Part shown: piece by piece, positions 31,187 to 44,080 of the stretch
Layout: each line of letters begins with the position of its first letter
How positions within the stretch are numbered: position 1 is the stretch's first letter
Source of the DNA: Pyricularia pennisetigena
Lineage: Eukaryota; Ascomycota; Sordariomycetes; Magnaporthales; Pyriculariaceae
Direction of reading: 5' to 3'
Assembly (NCBI RefSeq): GCF_004337985.1
Contig: NW_021940921.1
Coordinates: 310,001 to 374,000 of the forward strand
Length of the DNA stretch: 64,000 bases
The notes under the pieces: model-generated
Database searches by the model: none
What the model was told of the DNA's origin: nothing
The model's input: the letters and a program-made list of their open reading frames with translations, nothing else
Position numbers and translations under genes: made by a program

Positions 31187-33136
31187 ATGCCACGGCAGCT
31201 GTTCGCATCAGTGGTGTTGGTTCTGTACTTGAGCCTAGCTGGAGCAGCAAACTTCCCCTGGGAGACGAGGCAGCTGTCTGAAGTCGAGGCCGCTTCATGG
31301 TTGGATATCTCCTTCGGAAATGCATCTCAGAAACCAATCCCCCCAGGCCCAGAATGCAAGGTTCTCCCAGGAGACGTCGCATGGCCGACCGCGCAAGACT
31401 GGGCCCGTCTCAACAACACCCTTGATGGCGCCCTGCTTCGTCCTGAGCCCGCCGGGGCAGTCTGCTATATGAACAACGCACTTTATAACCGTGAACAATG
31501 CAACTGGATCCTCGGTGAGGGCGGTAGCGGTCGCTTCTGGATTGATGATCCGCTGAACGTTCTGACGCGGTGGCCTCAGGGCGATTCGTGTCCCGTCGAG
31601 CTGCGTCCAAGGGGGAATTGCACGAGGGGAGGGTTCGCCGACTATGTGGTGGACGCCAGAACAGTGAAGCACATCCAGGTAGCCGTCAATTTTGCGAGGA
31701 ATAGGGATATCAGGCTGGTGATCAAGTGAGACAACACAAACCTGCCACTGGGTCATGTGGTTTCCTCTGACAAATATGATGCCAGAAACACCGGGCACGA
31801 TTTTCACGGCAAGTCCTGCGGCAAGGGTTCCATCAGCATCTGGACACATCATCTCAAAAGCTTCGGGTTCGTCCCATCACTCACCATCCCATCCACAACC
31901 CCTAGCGACCCACCCCTGTACTCAGGTATGGCCGCGATTGTGTCTTCTGGGCTTGAGAGCTGGGAAATGTACGCCCACATGCGCCGCAATAATATGCATC
32001 TCGCCGTTCCTGGTGACTCCACGGTGGGAGCGTATGGCGGATGGATCCTGGGCGGCGGCCATCACAACCTCGCCTCGCACTTTGGGTTAGGCTCGGATCA
32101 GCCATTGGTGCTTCAAGTTGTCACTGCCGACGGACGCTTCTTGACGGCGGACCATGTCAACAATTCGGATCTTTTCTTCGCGCTGCGCGGCGGCGGACCC
32201 AGCACCTATGGAGTTGTTACCTCTGCCGTGGTAAAAGCATACCCGGCTCTTGAGGTCTCTCAATCCTCGGTGCGCTTTTCGACCTCAAACATCAACGGCA
32301 GCGCGGCGCACAAGGCCGACGTTTTCTGGCAGGGAGCTTCTGCTGTGTATTGGTTCTCCAAGTATGCCACCGACGCAGGAGGAACAGTATACGACAACAT
32401 TTCGCCTTCAGGCAGTAGCGCATTCACCTTTAGTGCCGATTTCGAGTTGCCCAACTTCACAACAGGACAGGCGGACACTTGGATTCGGGCCTTGGTGGAC
32501 GATCTCTGGGGGTTGGGAATCTCTGTGAGCAACCCTGCTGCTCGCGCGTCCCCTCGGTCTAATGACGGAACTCAGGGCCGAGGCGACCAGCCTGGAAACA
32601 CTCGCTTCAGCTCACGCTTGTTCCCCCGCAGGATTTGGGAGGACGAGGAACTATTTGATCAAACCATGTCTGTGATCCGCCAAGTGGTGGAGAAGGGTGG
32701 CTACACCTTTCATGGAATCCACCAAACACCCAAGCCAGCCGTCGCAGGTTGGCCGGGCACGACGTCAGGTGTGAACCCGACATTCCGGTTGACGCAGATG
32801 CACGCCGACGTTTTTGATCGGAGCTCAGTCGGTGGTACGCCAGAACAATGGATACAGGGGTGGGCGCGACTGAACGAGTACACGCAAAAGATCCGGGACG
32901 TAACGCCGGATGGTGGGGCCTATGTCAACGAGGCGGATCGTCTGGAGCCCGGTTGGCAGCAAAGCTTCTATGGCGACAACTACCAGAGGCTTGTTGAAGT
33001 CAAGAGTCGTTGGGATCCTTGGGGGCTGTTCTGGGCGCCGATCACTCCGGGAAGCGAGAAATGGGAGGTTAGAACTGCTGATGGATTACCCACTCAGAAT
33101 GGACCACTCTGTCGGACCGTAACAGCGGAGTTGTAG
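31187..33136 (+). CDS. secreted FAD-linked oxidase, berberine-bridge type
   Basis: Exons 31187-31725 and 31786-33136, 629 residues. The 60-bp intron has GTGAGA, a CTGAC branch site and CAG. A signal peptide (about 20 residues) is followed by a VAO-type FAD domain: RLVIKNTGHDFHGKS with the His usually near the flavin, then GAYGGWILGGGHH and FFALRGGG. The C-terminal berberine-bridge motif is DPWGLFWAPI. Many N-glycosylation sites fit secretion. Relatives oxidise sugars and oligosaccharides (CAZy AA7) or secondary metabolites; the sequence alone does not decide. Its place beside a galactanase and sugar transporters favours a carbohydrate role, which is inference. Confidence 0.88.
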
Positions 33137-34682
33137 ACGTGGTTTTTGTTGGTTGGTAATCGATGGATCAATATTCCGTCAAGACCTACCGCCAAGAAGA
33201 TGCACCAACAATATATTGCTTGGACAGGAGCTTGTATCGCACCCAACATTTCAGGGGTACGTGCTGTTAACGCCAACCAGATCGTACCGCGACCGGTTGA
33301 AACAGCTCTATTGGTGATTAGCCGAGTCTATGGGGGCCAGTCCCGGAAGTTGTCTAGATTCGCCTAGTGTCTTGACGCAAATGCAAATGGTGCATGTAGG
33401 CCGAGCGCAACCAAGGTGTGAACTGGGAGCTTGACACTCGTTTGTGAAGTCTTATCACCATAAGCCATATTTGGCAAACGGCTTGGGGGATCAAGTGCAT
33501 GACTTGCTGGGCTGACTGGCCAAGAAATCGATGGGAACAGTGAGCCGAAGATCCGTGGGAAAGAAGGGCTTTGGATTCATGCCGCGTATTCAAAGCGACG
33601 GGAATGCGGGACGAGCTGAAATTTCGCCGGCCTCGTTGGGCAAGAAGTAAGCTGTTTCTCAAAAGATGTCTGCAGATACAAACAGGTGGTGTTGAGTTGG
33701 ATCCTGTGCCGTTCATTTTCGGAAACTGTCTGTCAGTTCCCGCCTGGAGCAGCCGCAGCCCTGCACTGTGGATGATCCTTGGCTCTTTTTCTCTTTCGCC
33801 GTGCCTACCAGCGTCACGTGAGGACATCAGTTGCGCAATAGTTATCGGATAGGCGGGATCTCACGCGATCTAGCGAAAGGAGGGCGTTTACTTGGGAAGG
33901 TGCGGTCCAATCACGGCTGGCACACTCGTGGATTGTTTCGTTGTTCCTTCCCGCTGAGCTCGATCCCGATTGGAAGCAGTAGTACAATGGCGACACATCG
34001 CACACATTGTTCAAACAAACAACACAGGCAGCTGGGTGCCTAGATGGTTATGACAACAGTGTTTGGCCTTCAGCAGTCTGGATTCGAATTCCATTCACTG
34101 GCAAGTTCCTCCTACGAGGCAGCTAGCTGTAGGAACTCTGGATGATGTTGTTTCTGCGCGTGGGCTGCGAAGAAAGAGATTGCGAGCCTCGGTACCCACC
34201 TTTCAAGGTCGTCCCCACTATCGTTTTTTGACGCCGAGGACCTGGACCCCTCAAAGACGCCTCCGCACCCTTGTCGATTTCAAAGCCGCTTTTCCTATTT
34301 CGGCCCGGAGCCAGGCCCCTCCGCCCTCCAAATCCAGTAATTTACATGGGTTGGCGGGGAATAACACGCTCTGTTGCCGAATTGACAACAATTGAGACGC
34401 TGTTATCCTAGTCGGCGACGCCAAACCACGCGATTTTGAGGGGACAAACAGCATGGAGAAATGGGGCAAGATCTCCTACCCCAGAATATGGGTTGACTGG
34501 GGTAGCTTTTGATTGGTATTGCTTTTCAGGAGATGGATCAATCTACGAGGTACTTGGGTACTTCTGCATGTAATCTTGACTTTGCCTACATCGGCTCGGC
34601 GCCGTTAAAAGGTCTTTGATCTCCTCGCCTTTTCCTGGTATTTTCACCGTCGTCCTCATCCAGCTCGTCGATCCTCATCAAT
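33137..34682. other. intergenic, no supported gene
   Basis: 1.5 kb between two same-strand genes. Frames up to 157 codons exist on both strands but show no recognisable domain and overlap one another. A tRNA-like B box near 34080 was examined and rejected. The right part is presumably the promoter and CT-rich leader of the transporter gene. Confidence 0.5.
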
Positions 34683-36737
34683 ATGGGTGTCCCAGAGATC
34701 GAGAATCAGGCAGACGCCATCACCACGGTCAAGCCCGTGGTCGCTGTCGGTGATGGCCACACGGCCAAAGCCGAGGGCTCCAAGGCCAAGGTCGTGCACA
34801 ACGCCGAGTTCTTCGCCGCCGTGCAAGAGGCCAACATCCCCCGTTGGAGCAAGGAGTCCATCAAGCTCTACTTTGCCATCTTTGTCGCATTCTGCTGTGC
34901 TTGTGCCAATGGCTACGATGGCTCGCTCATGACCTCGATTCTCGACATGGACCACTTTCAGAACGTCTTTGACGCTGGCAAGACAGGTGTCAAGGTCTCG
35001 CTCATCTTCTCCATGTACACCGTCGGTAGCATCGTTGGTGCTCCGTTCGCTGTAAGTTCTAGATTCTGGAAAACGTGAAGCACTTGCCGCACTCATCGCA
35101 TTGTGTCACACAAGCTGACTGTCTGTCCCAGGCTGTTCTCACCGACAAGTATGGCAGGAGGAAGGGAATGTTCTGCGGCGGAGTTGTTATCATTCTTGGC
35201 ATGATCATCATTGTAAGCAATTCCTATTAGGCAGGGCAAACAGTCATGTCGTCTGCCACCTTGGTCTCTTGGTCACAGGTGCTAGTCACATGATGCCCCT
35301 TTCATCCACACATTGGTGTGTATATCTTGACTGACCAGTTTTTCAACCACAATTAGTCCACTTCTCGCACCGTTGCTCAGTTTGTCATTGGCCGATTTGT
35401 TCTGGGATTTGGCAGTAGGTTCCTCGGCACCTCCATGTTACAGCCAGACGCTAATATTACTTAGTTGCCATCATGACCATCGCCGCACCCGCCTATGCCG
35501 TCGAGATCGCCCCGCCACACTGGCGAGGACGTGCGACGGGATTGTATAACTGTGGCTGGTTTGGCGGAAGTTCGTCATCCTGTTCCTATGTATGTTTTAC
35601 GTTGAGAATACCCGACTAACTTTGAGACCCGAAGGTATTCCCGCCGCGGCCGTAACCTTTGGCACCAACACCATTGATGGGGACTTGTCGTGGCAGTTGC
35701 CCTTGATCTTGCAAGCGTTTGCCTGCTTGATTGTCATGGTTGGAGTGTTCTTCATCCCCGAGTCCCCAAGATGGCTCATGACCCAAGGCCGGGAGAGTGA
35801 AGCGGTTGAATTCCTGGTCAAGTACCACGGCAACAACAACCGCGAGTCCCGCATTGTGCTGCTCGAAATTGAGGAGATGAGAGAAGGCATCAGGCAGGAC
35901 GGTATTGACAAGGTCTGGTGGGACTACCGTCCTCTGTTCTTCACGCACTCTGGCCGCTGGCGTATGGCCCAAGTCCTCATGATCAGCATTTTCGGTCAGT
36001 TCTCGGGCAACGGCCTGGGATACTTCAACACCGTCATCTTCCAGAACATTGGCGTCAACACAGTATCGCAGCGTCTGGGCTACAACCTGCTCAACTCGGT
36101 CCTTTCGGCCATTGGCGCCCTGACAGCCGTGTGCTTCACTGACCGCATGCCCAGGAGAACCGTCCTGATCTACGGAACTATGGCCTGCTCCTTTGCCCTG
36201 GCCATCAACTCGGGTCTTTCCGCCGCTCTCGACAACCAGGGAGAAAACATCATTCTATCCTACGCCCAGGGTGCTCTCGCCTCATACTTTATGTTCAACA
36301 TCATCTTCAGCTTTACCTACACGCCTCTCCAGGGCGCTATTCCCACGGAAGCGCTCGAGACGACCATCCGCGCCAAGGGTTTGGCCATGTCCGGTATCAT
36401 CGTGTCAACTATCGGTTTTATCAACCAATTTTGCACGCCGATTGCGCTCGGCAACATCGGATACAGATACATCTTCATCTTTGTCGGATGGGATCTTTTT
36501 GAGGGTAAGTTGGTGATGATATGTGGTTGGTATTCTGGTACAGTGCTAACAGTTAATATTTATACAGCCCTCATGTGGTATCTGTTTGGAGTCGAATCCC
36601 AAGGCCGCACTCTGGAGCAGCTCGAATGGGTTTACAACCAGCCCAACCCAGTCAAGGCATCACTCAAGGTGGACAAGGTCGTGGTGCAGTCAGATGGCAA
36701 GGTCACCGAGAAGATCGCGGACACGGACAGCGCTTGA
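34683..36737 (+). CDS. MFS sugar transporter, lactose/cellodextrin permease-like
   Basis: Exons 34683-35051, 35132-35212, 35357-35414, 35465-35569, 35635-36504 and 36568-36737, 550 residues, all joins in frame. Sugar-porter signatures: ANGYDGS in helix 1, DKYGRRKG in the first cytoplasmic loop, PESPRWL after helix 6, GVESQGRTLEQLEW at the C terminus. A hydrophilic N-terminal tail of about 60 residues precedes the membrane domain. The 63-bp last intron (36505-36567) has good signals (GTAAGT, CTAAC, CAG) yet no stop and a length divisible by three. The type resembles fungal lactose permeases and cellodextrin transporters, so a disaccharide such as galactobiose is possible but unproven. Convergent with the next transporter. 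Confidence 0.9.
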
Positions 36738-38018
36738 GCGGGCGGAGTGCTTTGCTGCCACCACTCTCCACTTTATATCCCAAGTTCCTCAGCATACTCT
36801 TTAGCTGTCTTTGTGCTCTATCGCTCCGCCATTGGCATTTTAATAAACTATGTGACGCTTCTATCCCTAACCCATATCCTTCATTCCAGGGTCGGGTGGG
36901 ACCACCAGGCTTCAAGCAAATCCGCCAGGCGAACAAGGTACACAGGCGCTGGCATATATCGAAACAGGCCTCCAGGGCAAACAGACAGAGTGAAGCCTAT
37001 GCTGGTGAGGTGCTTACCAGCAAGCCAGGTAAATTTCCTACGAGGTGCCAACTCGGGGAGTCTCGCACATCCAATACTGGCAAACGGTTGGATGCAAAGT
37101 CACGGAAGCATTGGAGAGCAAGTATGTGGTCGAGGATTGGGTTATCACGTGCCCAGAATTTGACTCTTGCGTTACAATCCGTTGTTTGCAGACTCCCCTG
37201 TTTTTGAAGCTTCTGTTCACTTCTGTTATGTATCATCCGTTTCTCAACCTTGTAAGCCTTCTACCATGGTCTCATTTCAGGCTTCGTTGCCCTTCCGCCA
37301 CCGCATCCATTCAGGTATTGCTTTCCTTCACACCTCCTTCCACTAGTCCCAGATACTACCATCAAGGCTCTGTCCTGGTCAAGCCATCGACAACTTTATG
37401 CCCATAAACGACCGTGTGGCCAGGCAGTTCAATTACATACCAGTCGTCACGCTGACTGGCCCTACTGTTGCCAAAGCCCAAGAAAACGGGGAAATGTGGC
37501 ATAAATACCTCAAGGATCACATGAATGACGCTGATGAGCAGGTTTGTGATTTTTTTTTTCAAATGCCAGCTCAAGCAAATCAATACCATATCAGCCTCTA
37601 GAACTGTTCGGCAAAGCGGTAGCAGCGACCGAGCAGTTGATCGAAAGCAAGATTGCTATGAAAAGTCCTTTTTCACGGTAAAACAAGGGCAGAATGAGAA
37701 GGCTGCACTGGCTAATCTGAGACCAAAAACCTCATTTGTACAAATAATAAAGAATTGCAGCTGCCGGTAATGGAAAGTTTTGTTGTTTGTCTTCAGAATC
37801 ATTTGTTGCTTGACTTGAGGCCGTTGCATAATGGTAACTGTGACCAAAGCGATCCCGTGTTTTGCTGCGCCACAAAGACATATTTCACCATTTGAGGAAC
37901 AGCCAGCGTCGACTCTTGCGCAAGGATTCTTTGGTCCTAGGAATCTGGGTACCTGGTGGCCAAGGTACAACTAGACTAGTCTACACGCAAAGCAGGAAAT
38001 GTACCTGCAACGACACGT
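36738..38018. other. intergenic between convergent transporters
   Basis: 1.3 kb after two convergent stop codons. Several overlapping frames exist on both strands, none recognisable. No repeat or RNA gene is seen. Confidence 0.5.
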
Positions 38019-40196
38019 CTATGCAACATTCTCCTTCTGCTCAATCGCTGGCGGGGTGCCTCCCACCTTGTCCTCGACGTCCAGCTCGTTGCGCTCGACG
38101 CGCCTCGCCGAGTTGCGTGTGTTGTGCGTCTTCCATGCCGGGGTGCCGATGAGCCGGATCGCGCCGGGTTTGGTGTCGTCAAACAGCTCGGAAACCTCTT
38201 CCAGCGGTTTATTGGCCGTCTCGGGAAACAAGAAAAACACATGAATGAACATGGTGGCGCAGAAGACGGCAAAAATGACATAGGTGCGCCATGTGATGTT
38301 TGCGAAAGCGCTGTTTTGGTGACGGTTTCGAGTCAGAAACTGGGCTCAAGGGCTACTGGACAAGTTGCAGGGGTCTCCTAGACACTTACGGAGGTACAAA
38401 GTACGCAAGGGCAAAATTGAAAGTCCAGTTGCTTGCGGTCGAAAGGGCGACGGCTTTGCCCCTGAGCCTCAAAGGGTAGAGTTCAGGCGGGTAGGCCCAA
38501 GATGTCGGACCCCAGGTGCATGCGAAAGATGCGACAAACAGGTATGTCGAAGCGATGACGGCTTTGGCCGGAGCCCCCTCGATCTTCATCGACATTGACG
38601 CTGAAGTGAAGTTGTCCTCGGGTCGCGGCGGGCGGCTGTAGGTCGCGAATAGACCGGCGTTGATGCATAGCCAGAGACACATGAGAGCGGCGCCAACCAG
38701 CAACGTAGGGCGGCGACCCCAACTGTCCATCCATATGAGAGCGGGCACCGTCATGACCACGTTGATGATGAACTGGATGCCGCTGGGCAGGAGGACATCA
38801 CTTCCGAGACCGGCCATGGTGAAGACGTAGGTAATGTAGTACATCATAACATTCATTCCGGTCTGTAGCATATGTGTTAGCGGTCAGGGACATGAACTAA
38901 AAGGGACAGGTGGTCAAGGATCCTAGGATTCTGTACCAGTTGGCTCCAAATTTGCGTTGCCACTCCAATGCTGGTCCGGACGATCATCTTGGGGCGGAAA
39001 AGCTCCAGGTAGGAGACATCGGCGTTGGCGCGCTCAAACTCGACCACTTCCCGGATCTCGGCCATTTCCTTGACGACGAAGGGAGCGTTGGGGTCCCCGT
39101 TTCCGTGTGTGCGGGCCAGGACCGCTAGCGAATCCTCCCATCTGTCTTGCTTGGCTAGCCATCTGGGAGATTCAGGAAGGAAGATGAGGCCTATTCCTAG
39201 GAGAACGGCCGGGACGGCTTGGATACCCCACGGCAGACGGAAAGCCGCCTCTGACTTGATAAAGGAGCAGCCATAGCAAATAACTAAAAACGGGAGGAGC
39301 ATAAATTGTTAGCTGGGCCCCTGTGGAAACGCTCTCGGCTCCCTATTGCGGCAACTTACAAAACATGATGGCGATACCCCTAACGTGTTGTTCAATCCTT
39401 GTCAGCCACGGGATAACCACCAAAACACCCATCATATAACTACGTGGGATTGGAAAAAGGGGTTCCTTACCATGTAATCGCCCACTGAACGGCGCCTATC
39501 ATGCGTCCTCTAACCGAGGGCTTGGAAATCTCAGAAATGTAGACGGGAACCTGGGCAGAGCAGATGCCAACAGAGAAGCCATTGATGACACGGCCGATAG
39601 CCAACATAGGCACGTTGACGGCAGCGGCCGTAATCACGCAGCCAACACACCATATAGCAGCTCCGATCTGTATAGTTGGCTTGCGTCCAAAGTGGCTGGT
39701 TGGTTGAACCTAGTTAGTATACATTCTAATGCTCTCAGGTCCATCACTCGTTCACCTACTCGGAAAGGAAACCGGAGACCATGGCACCGATAAGAGAGCC
39801 ACCGGGCATTGCAGCCACGACACCGCCCTGGACGTCCTCATGCAGACCCTTGCAGGAACCATTCTCATTGAATCCCTAGACCGTTGATTTTGGGTCAGCT
39901 TTCCGGGGACATTTACATGTCGGTGTCGCCTGATTTGATGCCTGAATACAGACTTACAAGTTCGTTGAATCGGCACAGATATGGTTGAGTCGATATTACG
40001 GCGCTCATGGAAGAGATGTCGAAACCGAAAAGCGCACCGCCAATCACCGATATGGCGGCGATGAGGTAGATGTTTCCCTGAACAGGCCAAGTGACTTGTG
40101 TCAGCAACGAAGCAGCAGCATGTTGGGAAAATGAGTAGTGCGTGGCTATCAGAGCAGCTCAAGCTCCCTCTGTTGTCGACTTACCACAACATACAT
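38019..40196 (-). CDS. MFS hexose transporter
   Basis: Eight exons on the minus strand: 40196-40185, 40077-39958, 39875-39760, 39695-39471, 39379-39360, 39283-38937, 38862-38390 and 38310-38019, 534 residues, every phase consistent. The 12-bp first exon (Met-Tyr-Val-Val) is chosen because the next exon opens with GNIYLIAAISVIGGALFGFD but has no ATG. Sugar-porter motifs are present: GGALFGFDISSMSA, GFLSDHFGRK, PESPRWL, SWGRRPTLL, FFLFPETANKPLEE. The pattern is of the fungal high-affinity glucose or monosaccharide transporter group. One internal exon is only 20 bp. An acidic, charged C-terminal tail follows helix 12. Confidence 0.88.
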
Positions 40197-42295
40197 TCTG
40201 GCCGATTTGATGTCTTACAGCCTTGGCCTTAGACGCGATCAGTGTTTATGCAGGAGAACTTGGCAAAGAAACAAATTCCTAGGTCGCGCAGCAGAGTCAC
40301 GATGTGGCGGCCGCGTTATTATACCTTGGCTTAAACACTACTGCTAGATCATCAGACCTTGTACAGGGATCGACATCGGACGGCTGTGGGGTCTGGAAAA
40401 ACACTTCCCACGCTGTCGACGTAGTCCGGGGTAAGCATGTGGAGTTTTGCACTACCCCTCGGGCTCCCGCTTGCGTTGCTTACCGAGTACCTTGCTGGAG
40501 CCGTGATAGGTAGATGGGCTAGTACAACCCCAGAACTTGCATATATGATGGCAATGACTGGGTACATATCATCTGCAACGTAACACCTTTCCTTTCCTGG
40601 ATGCTGTTCAGGTCATCCCAACTCAAGTTCGTTTCTGCGCAGGCCAACCACTTGGCCGTTACTTGCCCAAGGTCCCGGTGGAACCGAAACTTGCGACAAG
40701 GATCTTGACTTTTGCATGTTCTCAAGTGACGAGAATATAATTTCTCTGTCACTTTCCTCTACAAGTTACGGGTTCGCAGTTGTGCATAATAACTGACTAT
40801 TTCTGCGACGAGGGCTTTGAATTTAGCGTGTACAGCTGAATATATCCTTGATTTGGAAAAGAAACGTCTTTCTTTATTGAGATCTAGCCCGTTTCTGCTT
40901 TAAAGCCGTCAGAAGCAAAGCGAGGCTTGCGAGGGCCGAGATTTTTCGCGCAAAAATCACAAAAGCAAGGAATTCTACCCGCAGTCAGGTATCTAATTAC
41001 CTGCAAGGTTCGATTCGAGAATCAGTGGAAGCTGGGGTAATACATGACCCGACCGTTGAGCTCTCCTCGGACTTGCAAAGTAAGACCACTCAGTAACCAA
41101 GGGCTGACCTCCCAATTCTGGAAACATCACTGGAGATCTTCGGAGCCTGCTCGGCGCAATACGTATGGAGAAGTTTGCAGATTTGATGGTGTTGAATTTT
41201 GATTCCTGTTTTTGGGAGATTTTTATGCGGGGCCATGATCCATCATCGGGGGCCAAGCTTAGTGCTCCACGGCCCGCAGCAAGCTGCCGACTAGGCCGAA
41301 TCTTGGCTTTCCTTATTTACGGTAAGGCTACTGTAAAGATCCTAGAGTTACGTAGGTAGCACCAATGCAGTGCAGATGGCCGGCCATTAGCTGCGCGCAG
41401 GGTCCAATTGATTGATTTACTGGGTAAATAGTCGGACGTAGTAACGGTGGCGAGTGAAACAATTGCATTGCTTAGCATTTTAGCCGAAGCTTGTTACTGA
41501 CGCACCGTTTTTTTCGCCCTTCCTCTACCTACTACGCAATTACATACCGGTGCACTGTTACAGAGAACTTGGGCAGGACAAGGAGTAATCTTCAAGCGAG
41601 CTGGTGGAGCCCTCTTGCGCTGTGCGATGACGTAGCTGGAATACTGCAGCCCACTGCAATGAAAAAAGAGGGAGAGAACCCACCGCAATGAGGAAAAAAA
41701 AGAGGACATGACGGATTAAAAACCTGTGGAATGTTTCGGGCCGGCTACAAGGGTGGGTCAGGAACCGAGGAGCCACCGAAATTGAAAAACTATTGAACGA
41801 TTACTTTGCATCCGGTATTTGACGTCTGATGCCTTGCTGTGTAGGGGATTACATGAGCTTTCAAAGGTGGCGGCTGTATGGAGTATCCCCAATGAGGCAA
41901 GTCGAGGCACCTAATACAGTAAGGGGTTACTTACGCGCAGGTTACCTGGTAGGTAGGAGGTGGGTATTGGATTTTTGACATTGAAAAAGTGAGGCAAATT
42001 GGAAAAGTCAATTCGCAGCAAGGAGATTAGATGAGAACAATGAATTGGTATCACGTGAGCTCGCGTTGGAACCCCACCAACAAACGCGGACGAGGTTGTA
42101 TCAATCAATTCCCGGTAGCCACGCTGCGTGTGCGGAAGCTTCCATCATCATGTTCGTCTTCATTCCCTGATTTTGATAATATTAATGCTGCGCAGATTAC
42201 TTTCCTTGCCACGGCCTATCCGTCCCCTTTTGAGAAGCTTACAACTGGACTTACTTCACGAAACGGCCCTGGGACACGACCGATCGAGGGCGTTG
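40197..42295. other. intergenic, divergent promoters
   Basis: 2.1 kb between the hexose transporter (-) and the DNA-repair gene (+). Short unrelated frames only. GTAGGTAG-type runs (near 41353 and 41950) are of a kind common in intergenic DNA. No gene is supported. Confidence 0.5.
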
Positions 42296-44080
42296 ATGAT
42301 GTCTTCACCGGATGGAAAACGACGTGCAAGCAATGCAGCCATCTCCCCACCACCTGTTAAACGAAAAGCGCAGACAACCATTACCAGTCAGTGCCACAGA
42401 AAACCCGGCTGTCAAGATCCTGGGCTGGTCTGAGTACTCGAAAACTGACAACCCTGTTGCCTCAGAAACTGCCGTCGCCTCGTTCTTCACCCCAACTTCC
42501 CAAAAGCCCAAGGAACGGACAACCTGGAATGAGCGCATACCTCCAAAGGATGGAAACGACAAAAAGGACGCCCGAGCCACCCTTTTAGTTGCGCAATACA
42601 GCCCTGAAAACTATGAGATCGAGCCGCCATCGAAAAGGAGAAAGGTTGCGGCATTTGATCTGGATGGCACTATCATACGAACAGCGTCAGGCAAGAAGCA
42701 TGCCGACGGTCCTGGCGACTGGCAGTGGTGGGATGCTTGCGTGCCTCTTAAACTCAGGAGCTTATACCATGAAGAAGGGTGAGCAGGTTTCTATTCTGTG
42801 GGCTCTGACTGGAAATCATCACCCATGGCATGGCTGACGAGCCCTCACTCTACAGCTACCGCGTCGTGATATTCTCGAACCAAGGAGGCCTCACTCTCCA
42901 CCCCGATCCCAAGTCCAAAGGGCCAAAAAATACCAAACGTACAGACCATTTCAAAGTCAAGGTCAATTCCATCTTGTCAAAACTCGACATACCGATCACT
43001 CTCTACGCCGCGACGGCAAATGACATATTTCGGAAGCCACGACCCGGCATGTGGGATGAGATGCTCGACGACTACGACCTCCACGGGACTGGAGCCGCAG
43101 CAGATATGGAACACAGTTTCTTCGTAGGGGATGCGGGTGGCCGCACAGCACAGCTGGTTTCCGCAAGCGCCGTGTCTGCTAATGCGGCTATCAAAAGTAA
43201 AGGCAAGAATCGGGCGGGACCAGCAGCCTTACCCAAGGACTTTAGCTGCTCGGATCGCAATCTGGCGCACAATATAGGAATAGACTTCAAGACTCCAGAG
43301 GAGTACTTTTTGGGAGAAGAACCGCGGGACTTTGTCCGCGATTTCGACCTCGCCAGCCACCCATTTGTAGATCCCGACGGAGAGCCCAAGGCGCTTATAG
43401 AGCGGAAGAACGAGAAGGACATCATCCTTTTCTGTGGGCCCCCGGGCGCTGGAAAGAGCACATTCTACTGGAAATACTTGAAGCCGCTTGGATATGGGAG
43501 GGTTAATCAAGACACGCTGAAGACGTATGTTTCCCAGCTGCTAGCCCGAATTGTCGGTAGGCTAACCAAATGCCATCTAGCAAAGAAAAATGCTTGAGCG
43601 CCGCTGCCGAGATGCTCAAGGACACAGTCTCGGTCGTCGTTGGTATGTCATACCCTTGTCTGTGATGGCTCACTTGAGCAATTCACTAACACCTCAACCT
43701 GGTAGATAACACAAACCCTGACCTGGATACCAGGGCACAATGGGTTGCTCTCGCTGCGAAACATGGCGTTCCTATACGCTGTGTGTGGTTCAAGACCCCG
43801 CTGTCATTGGCTCAGCACAATGACGCCGTCAGGTCCATGAACGGCACGGTCAGTTACCAGTGTCTTGTACGCTATACACTGTAACGGGCCCACACTGATA
43901 TTTTTTCTTTAGATGAACCCGGAATCACGAGCTGGACTTCCCGCTCTAGCTTTTAATAGCTTCAATTCAAGACTCAAGGAGCCAAAGGTCAGCGAGGGTT
44001 TCCAGGACATAGTCGAGATTGAGTTCACCTTCAGGGGTACAAAAGAAGAGTATGATCTGTGGGGGAAATACTGGCTTTAA
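42296..44080 (+). CDS. pnk1: bifunctional polynucleotide kinase / 3'-phosphatase
   Basis: Exons 42296-42386, 42466-42778, 42856-43524, 43581-43642, 43706-43848 and 43913-44080, 481 residues. The first intron (GTCAGT, CTGAC, CAG) joins a Lys/Arg-rich N terminus with SPPPVKRK to AVASFFTPTSQKP, the conserved order in fungal homologues; an ATG at 42312 in another frame would miss this. A HAD phosphatase domain (FDLDGT, Asp95 nucleophile, Asp97) removes 3'-phosphate. A P-loop kinase (GPPGAGKST, Lys335) adds 5'-phosphate. Both prepare broken DNA ends for ligation in the nucleus. There is no FHA domain, as in other fungal versions. Two adjacent ATGs (42296, 42299) are possible starts. Confidence 0.92.

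Noticed and set aside
34026..34115. tRNA-like stretch with GGATTCGAATTCC B-box resemblance
   Set aside because: The acceptor strands do not pair, the D-arm is poor and the T-stem has a mismatch. At best a tRNA-derived relic.
42312..42782. ATG at 42312 as start of the repair gene
   Set aside because: It reads through the first intron in another frame and loses the conserved N terminus; the spliced start at 42296 fits family order better.
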